The notes below the pieces were generated by a model. It ran no database searches. It saw only the letters and a program-made list of their open reading frames with translations, and was not told the origin of the DNA. The position numbers and the translations under genes were made by a program. A DNA stretch of 61,327 nt from DATBSK01 sp964501785. Its GTDB lineage: Bacteria > Actinomycetota > Acidimicrobiia > IMCC26256 > PALSA-555. Where the stretch lies: NCBI GenBank assembly GCA_964501785.1, contig CAZCUD010000020.1, positions 1 to 61,327 of the forward strand, written 5' to 3'. This document shows positions 24,346 through 31,875 of the stretch, piece after piece (the first letter of the stretch is position 1; each line of letters opens with the position of its first letter).

Positions 24346-25779
24346 CTAGAACCGGAAGTAGATGAACGGGGCCACGCCGCGCGGGCCCATGGTGTTGATG
24401 AGGAGCAGCGCGACGCCGAGCACGAGGCCCTGGACGACCGGCGCGAGGTACGAGAAGCGTGCCATGGCGCGTCCCCACGCATCGCGCGGGATGTACTGCT
24501 CGATCAGCCCGACCGCGATCGCGGCCAGCACGCCGAGGGTGACGAGCGGCGCCGGCTCGAGCCAGCTGCCCGGGTCGAAGAGGCGACCGAGCAGCTCGAA
24601 CGCGGCGTCGAGCGACTCGCTGCGGAAGAAGATCCACGCGAAGCACACGAGGTTGAACGTGATGATCCGGTTGCGGACGCGACGGGCGATCGTGTCGCGC
24701 GGCTCGGACAGGCCGAGTCGCTCACGACGGCCCCGGCGCCAGTGCTCGATCGACAGGTAGGTGCCGTGGATCGCACCCCAGATCACGAAGGTCCACGCGG
24801 CGCCGTGCCACAGCCCGCCGAGCACCATCGTGATCATGAGGTTGCGGTACGTCGCGACCTGCCCGCCGCGGTTCCCGCCCAGGGGGATGTAGAGGTAGTC
24901 GCGCAACCACCGCGACAGCGTCATGTGCCAGCGGCGCCAGAAGTCCTGGATCGACTCCGCCGAGTACGGGCTGTCGAAGTTCTGGGGGAACCGGAAGCCC
25001 AGCAGCAGGGCGAGCCCGATCGCCATGTCGGTGTAGCCGCTGAAGTCGGCGTAGATCTGGATCGCGTACGCGTAGACCGCGACGAGGACCTCGAGGCTCG
25101 AGTGCGACTGCGGTGAGGCGAACACCGCGTCGACGATCTCGGTCGCGAGGACGTTCGCGATGACGACCTTCTTGAAGAGGCCGATGAAGATGAGGAAGAA
25201 CGCTCGGCTGGCGTCGACGTGCCGCGGGTCGTGGCGCGCCTTGAGCTGGGGCATGAACTCGGCCGGCCGCACGATCGGGCCCGCCACGATGTGCGGGAAG
25301 AAGGAGAGGAAGACCGCGAAGTCGATCAGCCGGCCCGGCTTGAACGAGCCGCGGTAGATGTCGACCACGTAGCTGATCGCCTGGAAGGTGAAGAACGAGA
25401 TCCCGACGGGCAGGACGATCGAGACGAGGGCAGGGGACAGGTCGAGCCCCAGGCCGCTCAACGTGTTGTTCGCGTTCGAGACGAAGAAGTCGTAGTACTT
25501 GAAGAACCCGAGCCCAGCGAGGTTGAGGGCGACCGCGAGGATGAGCCACCGCCGCTTCACCTTCTCGTCGTCCGCGGCGTAGATGCGCCGGCCGATGAGC
25601 TGGTTGACGATCGTCGACGCGGCGATCAGGAAGCAGAAGCGCCAGTCCCAGTAGCCGTAGAAGAAGTACGACGCGGCGAGGATGAACAGCTTCCACCGAC
25701 GGCGCCGCGGCATCAGCAGCCAGCTGATGGGCAGCACGATCATGAAGAAGATCGCGAAGGTGATGGTCGGGAAGAGCAT
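24346..25779 (-). CDS. MBOAT-family O-acyltransferase (AlgI-like)
   Basis: A membrane protein of about 477 residues with 10 or more hydrophobic helices. Motifs of the AlgI/DltB type are VSIVLPVGISFFTFQAISYV near residue 115, SFFPHIVAGPIVRP, DFWRRWHMTLSRWLRDY, and MVLGGLWHGAAWTFVIWG with the invariant His near 315. The family passes acyl groups across the membrane to sugars or teichoic acids. ATG 25779 is chosen because the first membrane helix begins directly there. The next gene is its SGNH partner. Confidence 0.88.
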   Translation of the reverse strand: MLFPTITFAIFFMIVLPISWLLMPRRRRWKLFILAASYFFYGYWDWRFCFLIAASTIVNQLIGRRIYAADDEKVKRRWLILAVALNLAGLGFFKYYDFFVSNANNTLSGLGLDLSPALVSIVLPVGISFFTFQAISYVVDIYRGSFKPGRLIDFAVFLSFFPHIVAGPIVRPAEFMPQLKARHDPRHVDASRAFFLIFIGLFKKVVIANVLATEIVDAVFASPQSHSSLEVLVAVYAYAIQIYADFSGYTDMAIGLALLLGFRFPQNFDSPYSAESIQDFWRRWHMTLSRWLRDYLYIPLGGNRGGQVATYRNLMITMVLGGLWHGAAWTFVIWGAIHGTYLSIEHWRRGRRERLGLSEPRDTIARRVRNRIITFNLVCFAWIFFRSESLDAAFELLGRLFDPGSWLEPAPLVTLGVLAAIAVGLIEQYIPRDAWGRAMARFSYLAPVVQGLVLGVALLLINTMGPRGVAPFIYFRF

Positions 25780-25835
25780 GGGGAAGCCCCAGTTTCCCAC
25801 CCGCCCCCTGCGATCCCGGGACCGACCCGGTGGCG

Positions 25836-25872
25836 CCCTCTGGCGCACCCGGGGGGTGGGTGCGCCAGAGGG
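25836..25872 (-). terminator. Perfect hairpin terminator after the SIMPL gene
   Basis: Perfect 15-bp stem with arms CCCTCTGGCGCACCC and GGGTGCGCCAGAGGG around GGGGGGT. It lies 8 bases beyond the SIMPL protein stop and upstream of the MBOAT gene. Confidence 0.8.
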
Positions 25873-25880
25873 TCGACGCG

Positions 25881-26648
25881 CTAGGCGATGTCGTAGACGA
25901 GGGTCACCTCGACGCTGAGCTGCTCGGTGCCGGGCTGGATGGGGACGGACGTCGCGTCCTCACCGCCCGACGTGGTCGGCGTCGACGACGGCGCGGCCTC
26001 GCGCGCGTCGAGCGCGGGGCCGACCGGCGTGTACTGCTCGTCGATCGAGCGCAGCTCGCCGAGCTCGACGCCCGCGGCGGACGCGAGCTGCTCGGCCTGC
26101 TCCTTGGCGCGCTTGACCGCCTCGTTGCGGGCCTGCTCGACGAGCTTGCTGTTGTCGTCGATCGAGAAGTACAGGCCCTGGACGATGATGTCGTCGCCCG
26201 CGGCCTCGGTCGCCTCGTCGATCACGCCACCCGCGGTGTTGAGGTCGCGCAGCTTGGCGACGACCCGGTTGCTGACCGAGTACGCGATGATGACCTCGCC
26301 GTCGTCGTCGAAGACCGGGTAGATCGAGAGGCCGGTGGTCTGGATGTCGTCCTCGTCGACGCCCGCGTCGCGCAGCACCTTCAGGATGCCGACGGTGAGC
26401 TCGCTGTTCTCCTTCAGCGCCTCTCCGGCCGAGTCGGCGCGGGTGTCGACGCCGAGGTAGAGCTCGAGCACGTCGGGCGTGCCGCTCACCAGTCCGGTGC
26501 CGTTGACCGTGATGATGCGAGGGTCGTCGCGCGAGGGGGCGTCTTCGTCGGACTGGGCCGACGCGACGCCGGTGGTGGCGCCGAACGCTCCGAGGGTCAG
26601 GGCTGCGAGCACCGCGAGCGCAGCGGCGCGCCGAGGCCGGATCCGCAT
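25881..26648 (-). CDS. Secreted SIMPL-domain (DUF541) protein
   Basis: About 255 residues with a Sec signal peptide (cleavage near VASA-QS, residue 31). The DUF541/SIMPL domain follows (IITVNGTGLVSGTPDVLELYL, TTGLSIYPVFD, YSVSNRVVAKLRDL). Members such as BP26 form ring-shaped oligomers in the envelope; the cellular job is not well defined. A Ser/Thr-rich insertion lies near residues 215-230 before the last strand (LSVEVTLVYDIA). The ribosome-binding site GGAGG lies four bases before the ATG, so this transcript has a leader, unlike many neighbours. Confidence 0.85.
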   Translation of the reverse strand: MRIRPRRAAALAVLAALTLGAFGATTGVASAQSDEDAPSRDDPRIITVNGTGLVSGTPDVLELYLGVDTRADSAGEALKENSELTVGILKVLRDAGVDEDDIQTTGLSIYPVFDDDGEVIIAYSVSNRVVAKLRDLNTAGGVIDEATEAAGDDIIVQGLYFSIDDNSKLVEQARNEAVKRAKEQAEQLASAAGVELGELRSIDEQYTPVGPALDAREAAPSSTPTTSGGEDATSVPIQPGTEQLSVEVTLVYDIA

Positions 26649-26709
26649 CGTTCCTCCAAGGGTCTGCGTGAGGTCCCGACCGGGGTGTCGGGATGCGGAT
26701 CGTTGGACG

Positions 26710-26727
26710 CCGCGCGCACGCGCGCGG
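26710..26727 (-). terminator. Hairpin after the NTF2-like gene
   Basis: Perfect 8-bp stem (CCGCGCGC / GCGCGCGG) with a two-base loop, 17 bases beyond the stop at 26744. Confidence 0.5.
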
Positions 26728-26743
26728 TTCCCGGGGAGGAGGG

Positions 26744-27196
26744 TCAGGCGTCGGGGCCGGCGGGCGGGGCGTGGCCGGCGGCGGCGGCGTCGGTGAGGAA
26801 GCGCGTGAGCACCGCTTCGGCCTCCTTGCCGCTGTACACGTCCTCCTCGAGCGACCACAGGCCGTCGCCCGCGTACTCGAGGATCGTCACGACCGCGAAC
26901 TTGTACTCGCCCTTCATGCCCTCGAGCGGGTCGAACACGTTCCAGCAGTACATGACGACCCGGTTGCCGTCGATGACGTACCACTCGACCGGGAAGCTCA
27001 TCCCCGACACCGAGCCCATGGTGGCGGTGATCCATTCGCGGATCTGCTCCCGCCCGTGGAACGTGCCCATCTCGTGCTCGACGTAGAGCGCGTCCTCGGT
27101 GAACTGGTCGGCCCACGCGCTCCAGTCGTTGGCCTTGCCCCGCTCGACGTACTTCTGGAACTCGGCGTCGACTTCGGCTCGGTCGAACGTCGGCAT
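26744..27196 (-). CDS. SnoaL/NTF2-like protein
   Basis: About 150 residues with the NTF2-like cone fold: an N-terminal helical region (VDAEFQKYVERGKANDWSAW), the pocket strand LYVEHEMGTFHG, and REQIREWITATMGS. A small-molecule isomerase, hydrolase or binding role is possible, but fold membership does not predict a substrate. ATG 27196 is chosen because the family N-terminus starts there; the frame remains open upstream. It is divergent from the thioesterase gene. Confidence 0.7.
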   Translation of the reverse strand: MPTFDRAEVDAEFQKYVERGKANDWSAWADQFTEDALYVEHEMGTFHGREQIREWITATMGSVSGMSFPVEWYVIDGNRVVMYCWNVFDPLEGMKGEYKFAVVTILEYAGDGLWSLEEDVYSGKEAEAVLTRFLTDAAAAGHAPPAGPDA

Positions 27197-27249
27197 CGCG
27201 TGCGCCTTCCCCCCGGGCCCGCGTGGTCGGGCCGTTCGGGCGCGCAGCC

Positions 27250-27255
27250 TACGCT
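27250..27255 (+). promoter_or_regulatory. -10 element (TACGCT) of the thioesterase gene
   Basis: TACGCT ends eight bases before ATG 27264 with no ribosome-binding site between, consistent with leaderless transcription. Confidence 0.45.
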
Positions 27256-27263
27256 CGCCGACC

Positions 27264-28091
27264 ATGTCCGATGCCGCCGACCTCCCTCCCGCCGTCTTCG
27301 AGGCCGACGGCACCACGTTGGTGCCGTCCGAGCTGGCTCGGGGGCCGTGGTCACCCGACGCGATGCACGGCGGTGCGCCGGCGTCCGCCCTGGCACGCGC
27401 CGTGGAGCGCCACGATCCCGGGGACGCGTCCTTCGTCGCGCGCCTCACGGTCGATCTCCTGCGGCCGGTGCCACTTGCGCCGCTCGAGGTCGTCACGCGC
27501 ACGACGCGGCCGGGACGGAAGGTCCAATGGGTCGAGGCGACGCTCCTGGAGGGCGACGTCGAGGTCGCGCGCGCCCACGGGCTGCGCCTGCGCGTCGCGG
27601 ACCCGCTCGGCCTGCCGCTGCCACCCGACGCCGCGCCCACCGTCCGCGCACCCGAGGCCAGCACCGCGATCGACGTCGAGCTGCCGCACGTGCAGGGAGT
27701 CGGCTTCTGGAAGGCTGTCGAGTTCCGCATCGCGTCGGGCTCGTGGCACGAGGTCGGTCCGGCGACGATCTGGTTCCGCCTGCGCGTCCCCGTCGTCGCC
27801 GGGGAGGAGCCCAGCCCGCTCCAGCGCGTCGCGGCCGCCGCCGACTTCGGCAACGGCCTCAGCACCGTCCTGCCTCGTGGTCAGTACCTCTTCATCAACC
27901 CCGATCTGAGCATCCACCTGCACCGCCACCCGATCGGCGAGTGGGTCGCGCTCGAGGGCGAGACGGCCGCGGAGGACCACGGCATCGGGCTCGCCGCCTG
28001 CCGACTCCACGACGAGCGAGGACCGATCGGCCGCTCGATGCAGTCGCTGCTCGTCGACCACCTCGGTGAGCAGCGCTCCGGGGGCCTCTGA
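27264..28091 (+). CDS. Acyl-CoA thioesterase-like double hot-dog protein
   Basis: A 275-residue protein of the TesB/thioesterase superfamily type. N-terminal half: ARGPWSPDAMHGGAPASALA and FVARLTVDLLRPVPLAPLEV, the typical hot-dog strand-helix. C-terminal half: DFGNGLSTVLPRGQYLFINP and LSIHLHRHPIGEWVALEG. Such enzymes hydrolyse acyl-CoA or act as acyl-CoA-binding proteins in lipid breakdown. A hairpin follows the stop. The specificity is unknown. Confidence 0.75.
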   Translation: MSDAADLPPAVFEADGTTLVPSELARGPWSPDAMHGGAPASALARAVERHDPGDASFVARLTVDLLRPVPLAPLEVVTRTTRPGRKVQWVEATLLEGDVEVARAHGLRLRVADPLGLPLPPDAAPTVRAPEASTAIDVELPHVQGVGFWKAVEFRIASGSWHEVGPATIWFRLRVPVVAGEEPSPLQRVAAAADFGNGLSTVLPRGQYLFINPDLSIHLHRHPIGEWVALEGETAAEDHGIGLAACRLHDERGPIGRSMQSLLVDHLGEQRSGGL

Positions 28092-28103
28092 CCGCCGCCC
28101 CCG

Positions 28104-28152
28104 CGCTTGGAGGCCCTGGGCGCCCGTTTCGGGGGTCCTGGACCTCCAAGCG
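28104..28152 (+). terminator. Hairpin terminator after the thioesterase gene
   Basis: Outer 10-bp perfect arms CGCTTGGAGG and CCTCCAAGCG enclose a GC-rich inner part. It begins 12 bases after the stop and ends just before the Rrf2 promoter. Confidence 0.7.
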
Positions 28153-28154
28153 GC

Positions 28155-28183
28155 TGGACAGGAAATATCTGGATACTTAGTAT
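28155..28183 (+). promoter_or_regulatory. Sigma70-type promoter of the Rrf2 operon
   Basis: TGGACA (28155-28160) and TAGTAT (28178-28183) are separated by exactly 17 bases. The -10 ends seven bases before ATG 28191, so the transcript should start at or within a base of the start codon. Confidence 0.7.
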
Positions 28184-28187
28184 CCAG
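28169..28187. promoter_or_regulatory. Probable Rrf2 operator overlapping the -10
   Basis: A perfect palindrome CTGGATACTTAGTATCCAG with nine-base arms and one central base, covering the -10 element. It lies directly before the Rrf2-family regulator gene, which indicates autorepression by steric block of RNA polymerase (inference). Confidence 0.8.
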
Positions 28188-28190
28188 GTT

Positions 28191-28679
28191 ATGCGGCTGT
28201 CGGAGGGCGTCGAGTGGGGGGTCCACTGCGCCACCCTGCTGGCGGTCGTGCCGCCACCCCACACCATCTCGGCGGCCCGGCTCGCCGAGTACCACGGCGT
28301 CCCCGCGCCCTACCTCACCAAGCACCTCCAGGCGCTCGTGCGCGGGGGCGTGCTCGAGTCGGTCCCGGGCCGCAACGGGGGCTTCCGCCTCGCCCGACCC
28401 GCCGCGGAGGTCACGCTCCTCGACGTGGTCGAGGCGATCGACGGCACGCAGTCGTCGTTCACGTGCACCGAGATCCGGCGACGCGTGCCGTTCGACATGC
28501 CGGCGTCCGACTTCCGCATCCCGTGCGCGATCCACTCCGCGATGGACACCGCCGACGCGGCGTGGCGCGCCGAGCTGCGCACGGTGACGCTCGCCGACCT
28601 CGTGCAGCACGTCATGTCGAGCGTCTCGTCGGGTTCGCTCGAACGCGGCATGCGATGGATGCAGGAGGCGATCCGATGA
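28191..28679 (+). CDS. Rrf2 family transcriptional regulator
   Basis: A winged-helix regulator of about 162 residues. It opens with RLSEGVEWGVHCATLLAVV, has the recognition region LAEYHGVPAPYLTKHLQALV and GRNGGFRLARPAAEVTLLDV. Two of its Cys residues (FTCTEIRRR near 85 and RIPCAIH near 105) sit where Fe-S-binding Rrf2 proteins carry cluster ligands, though the spacing differs from IscR/NsrR, so redox or NO sensing is only possible. It starts an operon with an epimerase-like gene and a small membrane protein and lies under its own palindromic operator. Confidence 0.85.
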   Translation: MRLSEGVEWGVHCATLLAVVPPPHTISAARLAEYHGVPAPYLTKHLQALVRGGVLESVPGRNGGFRLARPAAEVTLLDVVEAIDGTQSSFTCTEIRRRVPFDMPASDFRIPCAIHSAMDTADAAWRAELRTVTLADLVQHVMSSVSSGSLERGMRWMQEAIR

Positions 28680-28740
28680 CGCCCCCACCTGTCGACGACG
28701 AGCGCCGCGGTGTGAGCCGCGACGCGAAGGAGGTTCCGCC

Positions 28741-29676
28741 ATGCAGTGCTTCATGACCGGAGCGACGGGCGCCCTCGGCGGCCCGACCGTCCGCGCGCTC
28801 GTGACCGCGGGTCACGATGTCCGTGGGGTCGCGCGCAACGACGACAAGGCCGCGCACCTGCGGGCCGCCGGTGCCGAGCCGGTCGTGGTCGATCTGTTCG
28901 ACCGGCACGGATTGATCGCCGCGGCCGCCGGTGCGGACGCGATCCTGCACCTCGCGACCAACGTCCCGCCGCTCGCCAAGGCCGGCTTCCTCCCGGCGTG
29001 GAAGACCCACAACCGCCTGCGCACCGAGACCACCCGCCACCTGCTCGAGGCGGCCCGGACCCACGGCATCGGACGGTTCGTGAAGGAGTCGGTCACGTTC
29101 TCGTACCCGAGCCGAGGGGCGGAGTGGATCGACGAGGCCGTGCCGCCCGACGAGACGATCAAGCCCCTGCGCCCGACGCTGGAGGGCGAGCGGCTGGTCG
29201 AGGGCTTCGACCGCGAGGGCGGCACCGGGGTCGTGCTGCGCTTCGGCCTCTTCTACGGGCCGCACGTCCGCGCGGTCGACGAGGCGCTCCGCGCGGCGCG
29301 GCTCGGGCGCTTCCCGTGGGCGGGTCCCGAGGACGCGTACATGTCGTCCATCCACGTCGACGACGCCGCGACGGCGGTGGTCGCCGCGCTCGGTGCGCCG
29401 GGCGGCGTCTACAACGCGTGCGACGACGAACCCGTCACCAAGCGCGAGTACGCCGACGCGTTCGCTGGAGCGTTCGGGCTCGGACGCCTGAAGCTGCTGT
29501 CGCCGAAGGTCATGCGCACCGTCGGCGGCAGCGGTGGTCGCATGTACACCGCGTCGCAGCGCGTCTCGAACCGCAAGCTGCGCGGCGCCACCGGCTGGGA
29601 GCCCGCGTACCCGAGCGCCCGGGAGGGCTGGGCCGCGATCGGCGCGCAGCGCGCGCAGGAGGAGGTCTCGTCATGA
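28741..29676 (+). CDS. NAD(P)-dependent epimerase/dehydratase-like protein (extended SDR)
   Basis: A 311-residue Rossmann protein. The cofactor loop is FMTGATGALGGPTVRALVTA at residues 4-23. The usual YxxxK catalytic motif is not clear: the segment reads VTFSYPSRGAEW, so it may be an atypical SDR binding NAD(P) without epimerase chemistry. AYMSSIHVDDAATAVVAAL is the extended-SDR HVDD signature. It lies 61 bases after the Rrf2 regulator (good ribosome-binding site AAGGAGG) and overlaps the next gene by four bases, forming one regulated operon. Confidence 0.8.
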   Translation: MQCFMTGATGALGGPTVRALVTAGHDVRGVARNDDKAAHLRAAGAEPVVVDLFDRHGLIAAAAGADAILHLATNVPPLAKAGFLPAWKTHNRLRTETTRHLLEAARTHGIGRFVKESVTFSYPSRGAEWIDEAVPPDETIKPLRPTLEGERLVEGFDREGGTGVVLRFGLFYGPHVRAVDEALRAARLGRFPWAGPEDAYMSSIHVDDAATAVVAALGAPGGVYNACDDEPVTKREYADAFAGAFGLGRLKLLSPKVMRTVGGSGGRMYTASQRVSNRKLRGATGWEPAYPSAREGWAAIGAQRAQEEVSS

Positions 29677-30143
29677 CCGCACCCACGACCACGACCGGTT
29701 CGTCGACCGCGGCGCTCGCGTCGCCGCTCGTCGCGCGCATCGGGCTCGCGATCCTCGCGGTGCAGGGGCTCGGCACGGGGCTCTGGTCGACGATCGACCC
29801 GCGGGGCTTCTACGCCGACTTCCCCGGCCTGGGGATGTCGTGGGTCGCACCCGACGGTCCGTACAACGAGCACCTCATGCGCGACTACGGGGCGCTCAAC
29901 CTCGCCCTCGGGGTGCTCGCGCTGTGCGCGGCGATCTGGCTCACGAGAGCGCTCGTCGCCGGCGCCGCGATCGCGTGGATCGTGTACTCGATCCCGCACC
30001 TCGCGTACCACGCGCTCAACGGTCAGCCGTACGACGTAGCCGATCACGTGGCGATCGTGGCAAGCCTCGCGCTCACCCCGATCATCGGGATCGTGGTGCT
30101 GATGGCGGCGCGCAGCGCGCCGCCCGAGGACGCGCCGGCCTAG
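29673..30143 (+). CDS. Four-helix integral membrane protein
   Basis: About 156 residues with hydrophobic segments near 22-41, 67-87, 92-108 and 125-147. No family is recognised with certainty; it resembles small DoxX/DUF4345-like membrane proteins in length and in a SIPHLAYHAL helix end. It is coupled by an ATGA overlap to the epimerase-like gene and so falls under the Rrf2 promoter. Its stop TAG overlaps the bL37 stop on the other strand within the four bases CTAG. Confidence 0.7.
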   Translation: MTAPTTTTGSSTAALASPLVARIGLAILAVQGLGTGLWSTIDPRGFYADFPGLGMSWVAPDGPYNEHLMRDYGALNLALGVLALCAAIWLTRALVAGAAIAWIVYSIPHLAYHALNGQPYDVADHVAIVASLALTPIIGIVVLMAARSAPPEDAPA

Positions 30144-30223
30144 CGACCCGCGTTGGGCTTGCGGCCGTGGTTCGCCTTCTTGCGGCGGGCCTTGAGCTTG
30201 CGCATCTTCGACTTCTTGGACAC
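30140..30223 (-). CDS. Ribosomal protein bL37 (27 residues)
   Basis: A tiny, extremely basic protein: it begins SKKSKMRKLKARR and ends KKANHGRKPNAGR. The ANHG(K/R)xPN end is the hallmark of actinobacterial bL37, a small large-subunit protein first seen in mycobacterial ribosome structures. GAGG lies seven bases before the GTG start. It is convergent with the membrane-protein gene, sharing the bases CTAG for both stop codons. At this length most gene finders would miss it. Confidence 0.85.
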   Translation of the reverse strand: MSKKSKMRKLKARRKKANHGRKPNAGR

Positions 30224-30353
30224 CGGGAGGCCTCGTCTCGTCGCGAGGGATCCAGCGTAGCCAAGCGCTCTTCGAACGCTCCGCGTGGGCAGCGAGTCGC
30301 CCGGTCGCTACTCTGAGTGCTCAAGCGAAGCGGCGGCTGGGAGCTCGAGCGAC

Positions 30354-31742
30354 GTGAGGATCGATCCGCGGCGCCTGCGCGGCGTGCTCGGTGTGGTGGT
30401 GGTTGCTGTCATCGCGGCCGCGTGCACGCCGGTTGCGGCCCCGGCTCCAAAGCCGGCAACGACGACCACGACACAGGCGTCCGCGGCCACGACATCGACG
30501 TCGTCCACCTCCTCGACCTCCAGCTCGACCACTTCGACATCCACCTCGTCCACCTCCTCGACGTCCACCTCCTCGACGTCCACGACCACCACGACATCGA
30601 CGCTGCCGAACGACGCCGCCCAGTGCATCGCGATGTCGACACCCGACGTCGACCCCGAACCCCCGTCGCCCGGCGACACGACCTATGCCGTCGCGGTCGA
30701 TGACGGTGTCGGGGCTCCGCAGATCGTCACCGTGCAGGCGGCGAACCCGGTCGAGCTCGACCAGAAGCTCGCCCATGTCGATGCGACCCTCGGCACCGTG
30801 ACGGCCGTCGACGAGGGCGGGGAGGCGAGGATCATGGACGTCGATCCCTCGGACGATCCGCGCTTCGGCACGGTCCAGCACGTGGCACTCGAACAGATGC
30901 AGTTCGACGACGCATGGCTCGCTGGTCACGACGGGAGCGACGTTGTGGTCGCGGTCGTCGACACGGGGATCCAGGGCGATCATCCTGACCTCGCCGCGAA
31001 CTTGCTCGACGGCGTGGACTACGTCGGCTCGGGGGGCGGAACGTGCGTCGACCAGCACGGCCATGGAACCCATGTCGCGGGCATCGCGAGCCAGGTCGAC
31101 AACGAGATCGGTGGTATCGGCGGAGCCCCCGAGACGAAGGTCCTCCCCGTTCGGGTGCTCGACGCGAATGGCACGGGCGACTGGGTCGACGTCGCGAACG
31201 GGATCTCATGGGCGGTCACCAACGGTGCCGACGTCATCAACCTGAGCCTCGGCGGTGCCGGGGAGGGCAACAACCAGACTGTGGTCAACGAGGCGATCCA
31301 AGCCGCCGCCGATGCCGGAGTCATCGTCGTTGCCGCCGCCGGGAACTGTGGGAGCAGCCCCAGCGCCGGATGTGGTTCCGCCAACACACCGGTGTACCCA
31401 GCCGCGGCGGACGTCGCGATCGCGGTCGGTGCCCTGTCGACCGGGACCCTCGAGCGAGCGGCCTTCTCGAACAGTGACCCCTACGTCGACATCGCGGCAC
31501 CCGGTACGAGCATCGACTCGACGAAGCCGGCGAGCACCTACGGAACGTTCAGCGGGACGTCGATGTCGACACCGTTCGTGAGCGCAGTGGTGGCGCTGAT
31601 CCTCCAGGCTTGCCAGGGCGAGACCCACGCGAGCGTCTTGAACAAGCTTCAAGCCTCGGCGACCGTCGCCGCCACCGGGTTCGCAGAGACCGAGCTGCTC
31701 GTCGACGCAGCCGCCGCGGCGGCGGCCGCCTGCTCGCCGTAG
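30354..31742 (+). CDS. Subtilisin-like (S8) serine protease, probable lipoprotein
   Basis: About 462 residues from GTG 30354. The signal peptide VLGVVVVAVIAAAC ends in a lipobox-like Cys near residue 22. A Pro/Ala stretch and a long Ser/Thr-only linker (about 43-84) follow, then a short pro-domain-like region with TYAVAV. The S8 domain has Asp in VVDTGIQGDHPD (about 202), His in HGHGTHVAGI (about 236), oxyanion Asn in VVAAAGNCG, and Ser in SGTSMSTPF (about 402), so it is catalytically complete. It is expected on the cell surface. A second, similar protease follows, so this is a tandem duplication. The start could be further upstream, but this one gives a clean signal peptide. Confidence 0.85.
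   Translation: MRIDPRRLRGVLGVVVVAVIAAACTPVAAPAPKPATTTTTQASAATTSTSSTSSTSSSTTSTSTSSTSSTSTSSTSTTTTTSTLPNDAAQCIAMSTPDVDPEPPSPGDTTYAVAVDDGVGAPQIVTVQAANPVELDQKLAHVDATLGTVTAVDEGGEARIMDVDPSDDPRFGTVQHVALEQMQFDDAWLAGHDGSDVVVAVVDTGIQGDHPDLAANLLDGVDYVGSGGGTCVDQHGHGTHVAGIASQVDNEIGGIGGAPETKVLPVRVLDANGTGDWVDVANGISWAVTNGADVINLSLGGAGEGNNQTVVNEAIQAAADAGVIVVAAAGNCGSSPSAGCGSANTPVYPAAADVAIAVGALSTGTLERAAFSNSDPYVDIAAPGTSIDSTKPASTYGTFSGTSMSTPFVSAVVALILQACQGETHASVLNKLQASATVAATGFAETELLVDAAAAAAAACSP
30480..30605 (+). repeat. Low-complexity tandem repeat encoding the Ser/Thr linker
   Basis: Short imperfect units related to TCCACCTCCTCGACG are repeated and encode an almost pure Ser/Thr linker of the protease. Slippage here could change linker length without a frameshift when the unit is a multiple of three. 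Confidence 0.7.
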
Positions 31743-31772
31743 GCGGCAGCTGGGTTCAGATCCGGGCTCTTG

Positions 31773-31796
31773 ACGCCGATGTTCTGAGGCGTCAGG
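31773..31796 (+). terminator. Weak hairpin between the two protease genes
   Basis: GACGCC and GGCGTC arms are separated by about ten bases, 30 bases after the first protease stop. No U tract. It may end the first transcript. Confidence 0.35.
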
Positions 31797-31805
31797 CCGT
31801 CAGAT

Positions 31806-31842
31806 CGCCCGCCGGGGACACCACTACGCTGTCCGGCGGGGC
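31806..31842. promoter_or_regulatory. Inverted repeat around the -10 of the second protease gene
   Basis: Arms CGCCCGCCGGGGACA and TGTCCGGCGGGGCG flank a centre that contains TACGCT, a good -10 element. The start codon is about 45 bases downstream, so this gene has a leader. A dyad over a -10 could be an operator or a structured RNA leader. Confidence 0.4.
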
Positions 31843-31875
31843 GAGGCGCACGTCGAGCGAGGGGACCCAGGACCA

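Noticed and set aside
31743..31875. A riboswitch before the second protease
   Set aside because: Only a GC-rich dyad over the -10 region is visible; no known aptamer core was recognised.
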